From: Sphingomonas nostoxanthinifaciens
GTDB taxonomy: Bacteria; Pseudomonadota; Alphaproteobacteria; Sphingomonadales; Sphingomonadaceae
Assembly: GCF_019930585.1 (NCBI RefSeq)
Contig: NZ_CP082839.1
Location: forward strand, 2,972,001-3,036,000
Direction: 5' to 3'
Length of the DNA stretch: 64,000 nucleotides
This document shows, piece after piece, positions 50,973-59,978 of this stretch (positions are counted from its first letter, which is position 1; every line of letters begins with the position of its first letter). Made by a program: the position numbers and the translations under genes. Below the pieces are notes generated by a model. It had not been told where the DNA came from, searched no databases, and saw only the letters and a program-made list of their open reading frames with translations.

Positions 50973-52091
50973 ATGAGCCTCATCGCGCTCCCCTTCCTTT
51001 TGCTGTCCGCGATCGGCACGGTCTACACGATCGTCGCTGCCGCCACGGTGGCGCGCTTCGGCCGCCTGCCCGCGGCAGCGCCTGCCGCGCCGGAGCCGGT
51101 GACGCTGCTGAAGCCGCTTTATGGCGCCGAGCCGCGGCTGGCGGACAATCTCGCGACCTTCCTGCGCCAGCGCTGGACGGCGCCGGTCGAGATGGTGGCA
51201 GGCGTCCAGCGCCTCGACGATCCGGCGGTCGCCGTCGCGCGTCGGCTCGACGGCGACGTCCGGATCGTGATCGACGACACCGCCCACGGTGCCAACGCCA
51301 AAGTCTCGAACCTCGTCAACATGATGCCGTTCACGACCACCGACCTGCTGGTGCTGAGCGACAGCGACATGAGCGTCGGCCCCGATTACCTCGCCACCCT
51401 CGCCGCGACGCTGGCGCAGCCGGGCGTGGGCGCCGTCACCTGCGTCTATCGCGGGCGCGGCGATGCGGGCTTCTGGTCGGTGCTGAGTGCCGCGGCGGTG
51501 AGCTACCAGTTTCTGCCCTCGGTGCTGGTCGGGCTGCGCTTCGGCCTCGCCGATCCGTGCATGGGATCGACCATCGCGCTGCGCCGCGACACGTTGGCGC
51601 GGATCGGTGGATTCGAGAGCCTGCGCGACGTGCTGGCCGACGATTACCAGATCGGCGTCGGCGTGCGCGCGCTCGGGCTGCGGGTCGCGGTGCCGCCGAT
51701 GGTGGTGACGCACAGCTGCGACGAACCGAGCCTGCGCGCGCTGGCTGCCCACGAATTGCGCTGGACCGCCACGATCCGCGGCATCGACCCGATCGGCCAT
51801 ATCGGCCAGATCGCGACTCACCCGCTGGCGTTCGCGCTGCTGGCCCTGCCGTTTGCGCCGCTTGGCGGGGCGATCGCATTGATCGCCGGGCTGGCCGCGC
51901 GGCTGGCCCTCGTCACCCGCGTCGATCGGCTCGTCGGCACGTCCAGCGCCCCGCGACGTCTGATTTTGTTGCGCGATTGCCTCTCCTTCGCCCTGTTCGT
52001 CGCATCCTTCTTCGCGCGATCGGTTGAATGGCGTGGGCTAAGGCTTAGAATAGGGAATGAAGGGCGCATCGCGCCCGAACCGGAGAATTGA
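50973..52091 (+). CDS. hpnI: Hopanoid biosynthesis glycosyltransferase HpnI
   Basis: Family 2 (ceramide glucosyltransferase-like) glycosyltransferase of 372 residues that adds N-acetylglucosamine to bacteriohopanetetrol, the first step of the cyclitol-ether headgroup. TM helix about 3-25; VTLLKPLYGAEPRL, then VLSDSDMSVGPDYL (D-x-D), PCMGSTIALRRDTL, LADDYQIGVG and the acceptor-site motif HELRWTATIRG (RxxRW-like). C-terminal membrane segments near 290-350. Start ATG at 50973; seven bases separate it from hpnJ. Confidence 0.93.
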   Translation: MSLIALPFLLLSAIGTVYTIVAAATVARFGRLPAAAPAAPEPVTLLKPLYGAEPRLADNLATFLRQRWTAPVEMVAGVQRLDDPAVAVARRLDGDVRIVIDDTAHGANAKVSNLVNMMPFTTTDLLVLSDSDMSVGPDYLATLAATLAQPGVGAVTCVYRGRGDAGFWSVLSAAAVSYQFLPSVLVGLRFGLADPCMGSTIALRRDTLARIGGFESLRDVLADDYQIGVGVRALGLRVAVPPMVVTHSCDEPSLRALAAHELRWTATIRGIDPIGHIGQIATHPLAFALLALPFAPLGGAIALIAGLAARLALVTRVDRLVGTSSAPRRLILLRDCLSFALFVASFFARSVEWRGLRLRIGNEGRIAPEPEN

Positions 52092-52097
52092 CCGTCC

Positions 52098-53543
52098 ATG
52101 CTGCGTACCCTCTTCCTCCAGGCTCCTTCGTTCGACGGCTATGACGGCGGCGCCGGCGCGCGCTACCAGATGAAGCGCGAGGTGAAGTCGTTCTGGTATC
52201 CGACCTGGCTCGCCCAGCCCGCAGCGATGGTGGAAGGCTCGCGCCTGATCGACGCGCCCGCGCACGACCAGGGCTGGGATGACATCGCGCACGAGGTGGA
52301 CGGCAAGGAACTCGTCGTCCTCCACACCTCCACGCCCAGCTTCGGGCAGGACATCCGCACCGCCGCGCTCATCAAGCAGCGCAATCCCAAGGCGTTGGTC
52401 GGTTTCGTCGGCGCCAAGGTCGCGGTCGAGCCGGACAAGAGCCTTGCCGCCAGCCCCGACATCGATTTCGTCGCGCGCGAGGAATATGATTTCACCATCC
52501 TCGAGGTGGCGCAGGGCAAGCCGCTCGCCGAGGTGGACGGCATCACGTGGCGCGCGCCCGACGGCAATTTCGTCACCAACAAGAACCGCGCGATGATCGA
52601 GGACATGGACGTCCTCCCGATGGTCTCGCCGGTCTACAAGCGCGACCTGACGATCGAGAAATATTTCGGCGGCTATCTGCGCCACCCTTATGTCAGCTTC
52701 TACACCGGTCGCGGCTGCAAGAGCCGCTGCACCTTCTGCCTGTGGCCGCAGACGATCGGCGGGCACAATTACCGCTTCCGCTCGATCCCCAAGGTGATCG
52801 AGGAGGTGCAGTACATCCTGCGCGAGATGCCGCAGGTGAAGGAAATCTTCTTCGACGACGACACGCTGACCGACGTGCACGATCGCGTCGAGGATCTGGC
52901 GCGCGCGCTGGGCGAACTCGGCTTCGGCAAGCCGGGCTTCAAGGTGTCGTGGAGCTGCAACGCCAAGGCCAACGTACCGAGGAAGACGCTGGAGGTGCTG
53001 AAGGCCAACGGCCTGCGCCTGCTGCTTGTCGGCTATGAGAGCGGCAACCAGAAGATCCTGCACAACATCAAGAAGGGCCTTCTTGTCGACGTCGCGCGGC
53101 AGTTCACCAAGGACTGCCACGAGCTCGGCATCGTGATCCACGGCACCTTCATCCTCGGCCTGCCGGGCGAGACGCTGGAGACGATCGAGGAGACGATCGA
53201 ATTCGCCAAGGAGATCAACCCCTACACCATCCAGGTGTCGCTGGCGGCGCCCTATCCCGGCACGTTCCTCTACAAGCAGGCGATCGAGAATAACTGGTTC
53301 GACGGCAGCGACCATCTGCTGACCGACGGCGGCACTCAGATCGCTCAATTGTCCTACCCGCATCTGCCGGCGAGCGTAATCTTCGACAAGGTCGAGGAGA
53401 TGTACAAGCGCTTCTACTTCCGCCCGCGCAAGATCGGCTCGATCGTCGGCGAGATGGTGCGCGACTTCGACATGATGAAGCGCCGCCTGCGCGAGGGCGT
53501 CGAGTTCTTCAACTTCCTGCGCAACCGCAAAGAGGCGGCATAG
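52098..53543 (+). CDS. hpnJ: Radical SAM enzyme HpnJ
   Basis: Radical SAM protein, 481 residues, proposed to contract the glucosamine ring to the cyclitol in hopanoid headgroup synthesis. The iron-sulphur triad is C207-x3-C211-x2-C214 (RGCKSRCTFCLWPQT), followed by EIFFDDDTLTD and VSWSCNAKANV. An N-terminal cobalamin-binding-like region occupies about 60-135. Part of the plus-strand operon; a 125-bp gap with a repeat follows before hpnK. Confidence 0.96.
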   Translation: MLRTLFLQAPSFDGYDGGAGARYQMKREVKSFWYPTWLAQPAAMVEGSRLIDAPAHDQGWDDIAHEVDGKELVVLHTSTPSFGQDIRTAALIKQRNPKALVGFVGAKVAVEPDKSLAASPDIDFVAREEYDFTILEVAQGKPLAEVDGITWRAPDGNFVTNKNRAMIEDMDVLPMVSPVYKRDLTIEKYFGGYLRHPYVSFYTGRGCKSRCTFCLWPQTIGGHNYRFRSIPKVIEEVQYILREMPQVKEIFFDDDTLTDVHDRVEDLARALGELGFGKPGFKVSWSCNAKANVPRKTLEVLKANGLRLLLVGYESGNQKILHNIKKGLLVDVARQFTKDCHELGIVIHGTFILGLPGETLETIEETIEFAKEINPYTIQVSLAAPYPGTFLYKQAIENNWFDGSDHLLTDGGTQIAQLSYPHLPASVIFDKVEEMYKRFYFRPRKIGSIVGEMVRDFDMMKRRLREGVEFFNFLRNRKEAA

Positions 53544-53552
53544 GTGTCCCGC

Positions 53553-53663
53553 TCCTCCCCGATACGGGGAGGGGGACCATGCGCAGCATGGTGGAGGGGA
53601 CTGCCCTCGAAACCCCTCCACCACCGGCTGCGCCGGCGGTTCCCCTCCCCGTGCCGGGGAGGA
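53553..53663. repeat. Paired-hairpin repeat inside the hpn operon
   Basis: Left arm 53553-53599 and right arm 53613-53663 are inverted, imperfect copies (TCCTCCCCGNNACGGGGAGG at the outer ends, CCNCNNGCGCNGNNGGTGGAGGGG inside). Each arm folds on its own as well. The right arm ends in GGGGAGGA, which is the ribosome site of hpnK. Could reduce or modulate transcription between hpnJ and hpnK. Confidence 0.7.
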
Positions 53664-53667
53664 ATAA

Positions 53668-54525
53668 GTGCGTAACCTCATCGTCACCGCCGACGATTTC
53701 GGTGCCGACCTTGCCGTCAACGAGGCGGTCGAGCAGGCGCATCGCCACGGCATCCTGACCGCCGCCAGCCTGATGGTATCGGGCGCGGCATGCGGCGACG
53801 CGGTCGCGCGGGCGAAGCGCCTGCCGTCGCTCGGCGTCGGGCTGCATCTCGTGCTGGTCGACGGCACGCCGGTGCTGCCGGCTGCTCAGGTGCCCGATCT
53901 GGTCGACCAGGCCGGCCGCTTCCGCGACAATATGGCGACCGCGGGGATGCGCTTCTTCTTCAGCCCCTGCGTCCGCAAGCAGTTGCGTGCCGAGATCGAG
54001 GCGCAGTTCGCCGCCTTCGCCGCGACCGGGCTGCCGCTCGATCACGTCAACGCCCACAAGCATTTCCACCTCCACCCCACGATCGGGGCGCTGATCGTCG
54101 AGACCGGCCGCCGCTACGGGCTGGCCGCGGTGCGCGCGCCGGTCGAGCCGCGCGCGATCATCGACGCGATCGAGCCGACCCCGCACGGGCTGGCCGAGCG
54201 GGTCGCGACGCCATGGGCCAAGGCGACGCGCGCGCGCATGGCGCGATCCGGCCTGGTCGTCCCCGATCAGGTGTTCGGCCTCGCGTGGAGCGGCGCGATG
54301 ACCGCCGGGCGGGTCCGTGCGCTGATTGCGCGCCTGCCCGAGGGCCTGAGCGAGCTCTACGTCCATCCTGCCACCGCCGACCAGTTCATCGGCCATGCCG
54401 CGGGCTACCGCTATCGCGACGAGTTCGCCGCCCTCACCGATGCGGGTGTGCGGGCCGAGGTCGCCAACCGGGGCGTCCGCCTCGGGCGCTTCGCCGATTT
54501 CGTTGACGTACGGAGGGCCGCATGA
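53668..54525 (+). CDS. hpnK: Hopanoid deacetylase HpnK (YdjC/ChbG-like)
   Basis: A 285-residue carbohydrate deacetylase that removes the acetyl group from the N-acetylglucosamine added by HpnI. Metal and catalytic motifs: TADDFG at 7-12, GVGLHLVL near 60 and HKHFHLHP at 131-138 (H-x4-H ligands). Start GTG at 53668, supported by GGGGAGGAA from the preceding repeat. Ends in a 4-bp overlap with the diiron protein gene. Confidence 0.93.
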   Translation: MRNLIVTADDFGADLAVNEAVEQAHRHGILTAASLMVSGAACGDAVARAKRLPSLGVGLHLVLVDGTPVLPAAQVPDLVDQAGRFRDNMATAGMRFFFSPCVRKQLRAEIEAQFAAFAATGLPLDHVNAHKHFHLHPTIGALIVETGRRYGLAAVRAPVEPRAIIDAIEPTPHGLAERVATPWAKATRARMARSGLVVPDQVFGLAWSGAMTAGRVRALIARLPEGLSELYVHPATADQFIGHAAGYRYRDEFAALTDAGVRAEVANRGVRLGRFADFVDVRRAA

Positions 54526-55415
54526 ATGACATGAGGCGGATCGCACCCGATCCCGATGGCGCGCCGCGCCCGATCAAGCTGGGCAGCCCGGAGCACAAGA
54601 TGCTCTTCTGCCACATGCTGCTCGACACGCACGACGCCTACAAGCCCGCGCTGATCGACTGGCCTCCGCTGGAGCCCGAGACGCAGGCGCGGATCGCCTC
54701 GTTACCAATCTGGGATATGGCGGTGCAGACCGAGGGGCGTACCGGCCTGTTCGTGAAGACGTTCGGCGAATCCCTCAGCGATCCCCTGCTCAAGCGCGCC
54801 GTCGAGATGGATGCGTTCGAGGAGCAGCGTCACAAGATCGTGCTGCACGACATGGTGACCTCCTACGGCATCAAGCTGGAGGAGGAACCGCCTTACGTGC
54901 GCCCCAAGGATCCCGAATGGGCGTTCATGCGATCCGGCTATTCGGAGTGCATCGACAGCTTCTTCGGCTTCGGCCTGTTCAAGGTCGCCAAGGATACCGG
55001 CTTCTTCCCCGACGAATTGATCGACACGTTCGAGCCGGTGATGCGCGAGGAAGGCCGCCACATCCTGTTCTTCGTCAACTGGGTGGCGTGGTGGCGCCGT
55101 AACATGCCGTGGTGGCGCCGGCCTTATTTCGAGGCCAAGGTCATCGTCGTGTGGCTGTTCCTGATCTGGGAACGGATCGATATGGCCAAGGGCATGGGCG
55201 ACAACAGCAAGGCGCAAGAGAACAATTTCACGCTCAATGGCTCGAAGGAACTGGGCGTCGAGATATCGTTCGGTGAGCTGGCGCGCATCTGCCTCGCCGA
55301 GAATGACCGCCGGCTGGCGGTTTATGACCAACGGCTGATCCGACCGCGCTTCGTGCCCGGTGCGATCCGGCTCGTGCTGCGCTTTCTGGGTAACCCCAAG
55401 CCTGTGACGTCATGA
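54522..55415 (+). CDS. Ferritin-like diiron protein of the hopanoid operon, unassigned
   Basis: A 297-residue protein I cannot place in a named hopanoid family. A four-helix ferritin-like diiron site is readable: E71 (QTEGRTG), E101-x2-H104 (FEEQRHK), E142 (YSECIDSFFGFG) and E177-x2-H180 (REEGRHI), i.e. the E, ExxH, E, ExxH order of diiron oxygenases and rubrerythrin-like proteins. After the last ligand helix comes a very Trp-rich patch (NWVAWWRRNMPWWRR, about 186-200) and an amphipathic hydrophobic helix (205-218), suggesting membrane association. It overlaps hpnK and hpnL by 4 bp each, so it is translated with them and very probably acts on hopanoids. An oxidative modification, such as hydroxylation or desaturation, is inferred, not shown. 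Confidence 0.8.
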   Translation: MNDMRRIAPDPDGAPRPIKLGSPEHKMLFCHMLLDTHDAYKPALIDWPPLEPETQARIASLPIWDMAVQTEGRTGLFVKTFGESLSDPLLKRAVEMDAFEEQRHKIVLHDMVTSYGIKLEEEPPYVRPKDPEWAFMRSGYSECIDSFFGFGLFKVAKDTGFFPDELIDTFEPVMREEGRHILFFVNWVAWWRRNMPWWRRPYFEAKVIVVWLFLIWERIDMAKGMGDNSKAQENNFTLNGSKELGVEISFGELARICLAENDRRLAVYDQRLIRPRFVPGAIRLVLRFLGNPKPVTS

Positions 55416-56398
55416 CCGCCAAGCTTCGCTGGCCTTTGCTCGCGGCCATGGTTTTCGGCCTTGCCGCGGCTTTGTGGGCGCTCGGCCGCGAGGGCTGGCA
55501 TGAGGTGCTGGGCAGCGCCTTGCGCGTCGGTCTTCCCGGCTTTGCGTTGCTGTGCGCGATCAGTGGCGTGACCTTCGTCATCCTCGGTGCGGCATGGCTG
55601 GCGGCGGCGCCGGGCGAGCCCGCGAGCCGTCTGCCCCGCTTCACGTGGGCGCGGATGGCGCGCGAGGCCGCCAACGATCTGCTGCCCTTCTCGCAGCTTG
55701 GCGGCCTCGTCGTCGGCGTGCGCACGCTCGCGACCGCCGGCATCGCCCCGACGCGCATCTATGCCGCGATGATCGTCGACCTGACGACCGAGATGGGCGC
55801 GCAATTGATCTTCACCCTGTTCGCCATCTGGGCGTTCGGCAGCGCCTTTGCCGAGGGCAGCGCCGATCCGCGTCTGCTGCCGCTGCTGTGGACCGGCATC
55901 GGCATCGCGACCGGGCTGATGCTGCTATTCTTCGTGTGCCAGCGCCCGGCGTTGCGCTTCGCCGCATTCCTGGGTGCGCGCATGCTGCCCGATGCGGGGC
56001 TGATGGCGCAGGCCGTGAACAGCCGTCTGGCGGACGTCTACCGCCAGCCGCAGCGTGTGCTTGCCGCATTCCTGCTCAACCTAGCGGCGTGGGGCGCGAC
56101 CGCTTTCTGGGCGTGGCTCGGTCTGCGGCTGATCGGGGCGCATGCCAGCCTCGCCCACGCCGCCGCACTGGAAAGCGCGATCTTCGCATTGCGCAGCGCC
56201 GCCTTCCTCGTCCCCGGTGCGCTCGGCGTACAGGAGGCGGGCTATGCACTGCTGGCGCCTCTGGTCGGGATCGATCCGGCGGCGGCGCTGGCGTTGTCGC
56301 TGCTGCGACGCGCGCGCGACGTGGCGCTGGGCGTGCCGACGATGCTGATCTGGCAGGCCGGCGAAATGCGGCCGGCCACGCGCGCGCCGGTCGTCTGA
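55412..56398 (+). CDS. hpnL: Hopanoid-associated membrane protein HpnL
   Basis: A 328-residue integral membrane protein of the lysylphosphatidylglycerol-synthase-TM (UPF0104)-like family, eight or so helices. LGAAWLAAAPGE, ARMAREAANDLLPFSQLGGL and the near C-terminal RSAAFLVPGALGVQEAGYALL are characteristic. HpnL is implicated in placing or transporting hopanoids in the outer membrane. Coupled to the diiron gene by ATGA; last hpn gene. Confidence 0.92.
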   Translation: MTAKLRWPLLAAMVFGLAAALWALGREGWHEVLGSALRVGLPGFALLCAISGVTFVILGAAWLAAAPGEPASRLPRFTWARMAREAANDLLPFSQLGGLVVGVRTLATAGIAPTRIYAAMIVDLTTEMGAQLIFTLFAIWAFGSAFAEGSADPRLLPLLWTGIGIATGLMLLFFVCQRPALRFAAFLGARMLPDAGLMAQAVNSRLADVYRQPQRVLAAFLLNLAAWGATAFWAWLGLRLIGAHASLAHAAALESAIFALRSAAFLVPGALGVQEAGYALLAPLVGIDPAAALALSLLRRARDVALGVPTMLIWQAGEMRPATRAPVV

Positions 56399-56409
56399 CG
56401 CCGGGCGCG

Positions 56410-56934
56410 ATGGACTGGGCGATCCGGCAGGCGAGTGCCGGGGACAGCGGCCGGCTGGCGCTGATCGGTGCGGCAACCTTCCTCGAGACCTTCGCGGACA
56501 TCCTCGACGGCGACGCCATCGTCGCACATTGCCGCGATGCGCATGCCGAAGCGGCCTATTCCGCCTATCTCGCCGCCGGAGCGAGCGCGTGGCTGGCTGA
56601 GACGACGGCCGGAGGGGCACCGATCGGTTTCGCGCTTCTCGCCGCAGCCGACATTCCGGGCATGAACCCGACGGGCGATATCGAGCTCAAGCGCATCTAC
56701 AGCCTGTCGCGCTTCCACGGTCAGGGCCTCGGCGCCGCGTTGATGGCCTGCGCGATGGAGGAAGCGGCGCGCCGTGGCGCAAAACGGCTGCTGCTCGGCG
56801 TCTACAAGTGCAATGCGCGCGCTATCGCCTTCTACGAAAAGGCGGGCTTCGAGCCGATCGCCGAGCGCCGCTTCCGCGTCGGCGGCCGCGACTATGACGA
56901 TCTCGTTCTTGCGCGGCCGGTGGAGCGACCTTAG
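56410..56934 (+). CDS. GNAT family N-acetyltransferase
   Basis: A 174-residue acetyltransferase. The acetyl-CoA pyrophosphate loop is in RFHGQGLGAALMACAMEEA (R/Q-x-x-G-x-G/A form) and the C-terminal NARAIAFYEKAGFEPIAERRF is typical of GNAT proteins acting on amino groups of small molecules or protein N-termini. Begins 11 bp after hpnL on the same strand, so it may be read with the hopanoid operon, but nothing links it to hopanoids. Convergent with the HAD gene that follows. Confidence 0.85.
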   Translation: MDWAIRQASAGDSGRLALIGAATFLETFADILDGDAIVAHCRDAHAEAAYSAYLAAGASAWLAETTAGGAPIGFALLAAADIPGMNPTGDIELKRIYSLSRFHGQGLGAALMACAMEEAARRGAKRLLLGVYKCNARAIAFYEKAGFEPIAERRFRVGGRDYDDLVLARPVERP

Positions 56935-56959
56935 CGCCGCCCCGCCGGCCAATGCTGCC

Positions 56960-57706
56960 TTATTTCATCCAGCTGACGATGCCGGTGATGACCGCCTTGG
57001 TCTCGGCCACGTCGCGCACGCGCACCGTGTCGAGGCCGAGCTGCTTTGCCGGATAATCGTTGCCGCCGGGGAAGATCGCGTCACCGAGGAACATGATGTC
57101 GTCGAGCGCGATGCCGACCGTCTCGGCCAGCTTCTTCAGGCCGTACGCCTTGTCGACGCCCTTGCGGGTGATGTCGATCGAGGTCGATCCGCCCATGTTG
57201 ATCGACAGATCGGGCAGCATCCCCTGCAGCAGCGACTGCAGCTTGCGGCGCTTGGCGTGATCCGGATCCCACTTGTCCTTCGCCTCCAGCGGTGCCTGCT
57301 GGCCGAGCGCGGAGAATGTGATCTGGCTTCCGCGATCCTCGACCTGCTCGCCCCACGTCTGGTCCTGCGCGAAGCCGCCATCCTTCACCGCCTTGAACAG
57401 CGAGTCGCGGATGTGCTGGCTCTCTTCGGCGCTGAACAGCTCGGCATAGATGCTCGTCCAGGCGCCGCCCTGGAAGCGGTAAAGCTTGGTGCCGGTGGTC
57501 GGCTGGATGATGAAGTTGGCCAGCTTCGCGTCGGCCGGCATGCGGCTGATGACCTGCTTCTCGAACTGCGGCCAATCGCCGCCCGAAATGATGTCGACCA
57601 TCGCGACATCGAGCAACTGCGCCAGCAGCGACGCCATCTCGTCATCGAGCGGCTGCTTGCTCAGCGCCAGCGTTCCGTCGAGATCGAAGGCGACCAGCTT
57701 CTTCAT
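56960..57706 (-). CDS. HAD-IIB protein, eukaryote-type phosphomannomutase-like
   Basis: A 248-residue HAD-superfamily protein. Motif I is VAFDLDGTLA (nucleophile D8, acid D10), with the C2-type cap containing GGSTSIDITRKGVDKAYGL, the PMM2-like sugar-phosphate element, and motif IV in MFLGDAIFPGGND. Its overall order matches alpha-phosphomannomutases (PMM2 type), which make mannose-1-phosphate, rather than common Cof phosphatases. Coupled by 4 bp to the upstream HAD gene; last gene of the pentose-phosphate operon. Either mutase or phosphatase activity is possible. Confidence 0.78.
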   Translation of the reverse strand: MKKLVAFDLDGTLALSKQPLDDEMASLLAQLLDVAMVDIISGGDWPQFEKQVISRMPADAKLANFIIQPTTGTKLYRFQGGAWTSIYAELFSAEESQHIRDSLFKAVKDGGFAQDQTWGEQVEDRGSQITFSALGQQAPLEAKDKWDPDHAKRRKLQSLLQGMLPDLSINMGGSTSIDITRKGVDKAYGLKKLAETVGIALDDIMFLGDAIFPGGNDYPAKQLGLDTVRVRDVAETKAVITGIVSWMK

Positions 57707-58521
57707 GCGTTTGTGTCTCCAACCATGGGCAGCAAAATCGTGTCGATCGCGTGGGCGACGCCATCCTCCTCGTTCGAGGTGGTGACATGCGCCGCCTTCG
57801 CCTTCACCGCGTCGGGCGCCTGCCCCATCGCGATGGCGAGGCCGGCCCGCGCGAACATCGGCAGGTCGTTGGGCATGTCGCCGATCACCGCCACCTCGTC
57901 CAGACCGACGCCGAGAGATCGCGCCAAAGTGGCGATACCGTCACCCTTGTTGGCGGAGAGGTGCGTCACGTCGAGATAATAGGTCTGCGACATGCCGACC
58001 GTCGCGCGCGCGCCGAACGCCGCCTGCGCGCGATCGTTGAGCGGGCTCAGCATCGCATGATCGTCGCTGACCCACGTCACCTTGTCGGCGCGGGCGAACA
58101 AAGGCGACATGTCGTCGATCGCGACCGGCTCCTGCATCGAGGCGCGGCGCTCGCTGTCGAGGTGCGTTCCGTTCATGTTGCGCGCATACCAGCGGCCGTC
58201 GGCGAAGATCCACGGATCGGCGCCCGAGCCGTCGCACAATGCGAACAGCTCGCGCACCACATCTTCGGGCACCACGTGGCGCTCGGTGACCGTGCCGTCG
58301 GCGCTGATGAGCGTGCCGCCGTTGAACGCCGCGATCGGCACGGTGAGGCCGAGCTGCTTCGCCAGCGGCAGCAGCCCCGATTGCGGGCGCGCGCTGATCA
58401 GCGTGAACGGGATGCCGGCGTCGCGCAGCCGCCCGACCGCGGCGATCGTGCCCTCGGTCACGCGCTTCTGCTTGTCGACCAGCGTGCCGTCGACGTCGGA
58501 GATGACGAGACGCAGGCTCAT
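57703..58521 (-). CDS. Cof-type HAD-IIB phosphatase
   Basis: A 272-residue HAD phosphatase: motif I ISDVDGTLVD (D9, D11), motif II LISARP, C2 cap (about 85-190), motif III lysine in HLSANKGDG and motif IV AVIGDMPNDLPMF. Members dephosphorylate sugar phosphates. Overlaps zwf at its start and the PMM-like gene at its end (ATGA in each case), so it belongs to the pentose-phosphate operon; a role in trimming sugar phosphates of that pathway is inferred. Confidence 0.85.
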   Translation of the reverse strand: MSLRLVISDVDGTLVDKQKRVTEGTIAAVGRLRDAGIPFTLISARPQSGLLPLAKQLGLTVPIAAFNGGTLISADGTVTERHVVPEDVVRELFALCDGSGADPWIFADGRWYARNMNGTHLDSERRASMQEPVAIDDMSPLFARADKVTWVSDDHAMLSPLNDRAQAAFGARATVGMSQTYYLDVTHLSANKGDGIATLARSLGVGLDEVAVIGDMPNDLPMFARAGLAIAMGQAPDAVKAKAAHVTTSNEEDGVAHAIDTILLPMVGDTNA

Positions 58522-59978
58522 GCGCCGAGCGCGTGCCACTGGATGCCGTCGCGCGCGATCAGCGCGTCGGCCGCCGCCGGCCCGGCGCTGCCCGGAGCAT
58601 AATCTTCCATCACGCCCTCGCCTTTCGCCCATGCGTCGAGGAACGGCTGTACCGCCGCCCATCCGGCTTCGATCTGGTCTGCACGCTGGAACAAGGTCTG
58701 GTCACCCATGAACATGTCGTAGAGCAAGGTCTCGTAGCCGGTGCGCCCGCCGATCTTGAAGCAATCGGCATAGGCGAAATCCATGCTGACCGATGCGGTG
58801 TCGATCTTGGCGCCCGGCTTCTTCACCTCGAAGCAGAGATGGATGCCCTCATCGGGCTGGATCTGCAGGATCAGGCGGTTGGGCGGCAGGGTATCGACCT
58901 GCGTCTCCTGGAACAGCGCCAACGGCACCCGCTTGAAGGTGATGACGATCTCGGTATCGCGCGCCGCCAGCGCCTTGCCGGTGCGCAGGTAGAAGGGCAC
59001 GCCCACCCAGCGCCAGCTGTCGACCCACAATTTGAGCGCGACATAGGTCTCGGTCTTGCTGTCGGACGCGACGTCGGCGGTCGCGGTATAGGCCGTGACG
59101 TCGCGGTCGCCGATCCGGCCCGCGCCATATTGGCCGCGCACCGCCTCGGTCTTGGCTTCCTCGGCGGTCGGCGTGCGGATCGCCTTCAGCACCTTGGCCT
59201 TCTCGGTGCGGATCGCGTCGGCGGTGAAGTCGTTCGGCGCTTCCATCCCGACCATCGCCAACAGCTGGAACAGATGGTTCGGGACCATGTCGCGCATCGC
59301 GCCGGTTGCGTCGTAGAACGACCCGCGCGAGCCCACGTCGACGGTTTCCGCCGCTGTGATCTGGACATGATCGATGTAGCGATTGTTCCACGCCGCCTCG
59401 AGGAAGGCGTTGGCGAAGCGCATCACCATGATGTTCTGGACGGTTTCCTTGCCCAGAAAATGGTCGATGCGATAGACTTGGCTCTCGGCGACACAGGTCA
59501 GAATCTGCTCGTTGAGCTCGTGCGCCGAGGCGAGATCGTGGCCGTATGGCTTCTCGACCAGCACGCGGCGGAAGCGCCCGTCGCTTTCCTCCATCAACCC
59601 GGCCTTGGCGAGCTTCTGCACGATCGGCCCGAAGAACTGGCCCGGCGTGGCGAGGTAGAAAGCGGCGTTGCCGTCGCCGACCTTGCCCTTCAGCGCCTCG
59701 AACAGCTCGTCGGTGGTGAAATCGCCCGGCAGATACGAGATGCAGCCGCGCAACTTGTCCCAGCACGGCCCCTTGGCGACGAATTCGTCGAGCAGGCCGC
59801 GCAGCATCTCGTCGTCGCCCTCGCGCGAGCCGACGCCGATGATCTTGAGATCATCGCCGATCAGCCCGTCGCCGCACAGGTTGACGAGCGCCGGCATCAG
59901 CAGTCGGCGGGTGAGATCGCCGGTGCCGCCGAGGATGACGAGCGTCGCCGCGGGCGCCTGCGGCGGTTGCGCGCTCAT
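58518..59978 (-). CDS. zwf: Glucose-6-phosphate 1-dehydrogenase
   Basis: First enzyme of the oxidative pentose phosphate and Entner-Doudoroff routes; 486 residues. Coenzyme motif [17 protein letters not shown], active-site RIDHFLGKE (consensus RIDHYLGKE) and [11 protein letters not shown] are intact. Start ATG at 59978 within the gnd stop region (ATGA). No pgl (6-phosphogluconolactonase) follows it, unlike many zwf operons. Confidence 0.95.
   Translation of the reverse strand: MSAQPPQAPAATLVILGGTGDLTRRLLMPALVNLCGDGLIGDDLKIIGVGSREGDDEMLRGLLDEFVAKGPCWDKLRGCISYLPGDFTTDELFEALKGKVGDGNAAFYLATPGQFFGPIVQKLAKAGLMEESDGRFRRVLVEKPYGHDLASAHELNEQILTCVAESQVYRIDHFLGKETVQNIMVMRFANAFLEAAWNNRYIDHVQITAAETVDVGSRGSFYDATGAMRDMVPNHLFQLLAMVGMEAPNDFTADAIRTEKAKVLKAIRTPTAEEAKTEAVRGQYGAGRIGDRDVTAYTATADVASDSKTETYVALKLWVDSWRWVGVPFYLRTGKALAARDTEIVITFKRVPLALFQETQVDTLPPNRLILQIQPDEGIHLCFEVKKPGAKIDTASVSMDFAYADCFKIGGRTGYETLLYDMFMGDQTLFQRADQIEAGWAAVQPFLDAWAKGEGVMEDYAPGSAGPAAADALIARDGIQWHALGA

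Noticed and set aside
52038-53867. 609-codon minus-strand frame opposite hpnJ
   Set aside because: Antisense shadow; hpnJ on the plus strand has the radical SAM cysteines and operon context.
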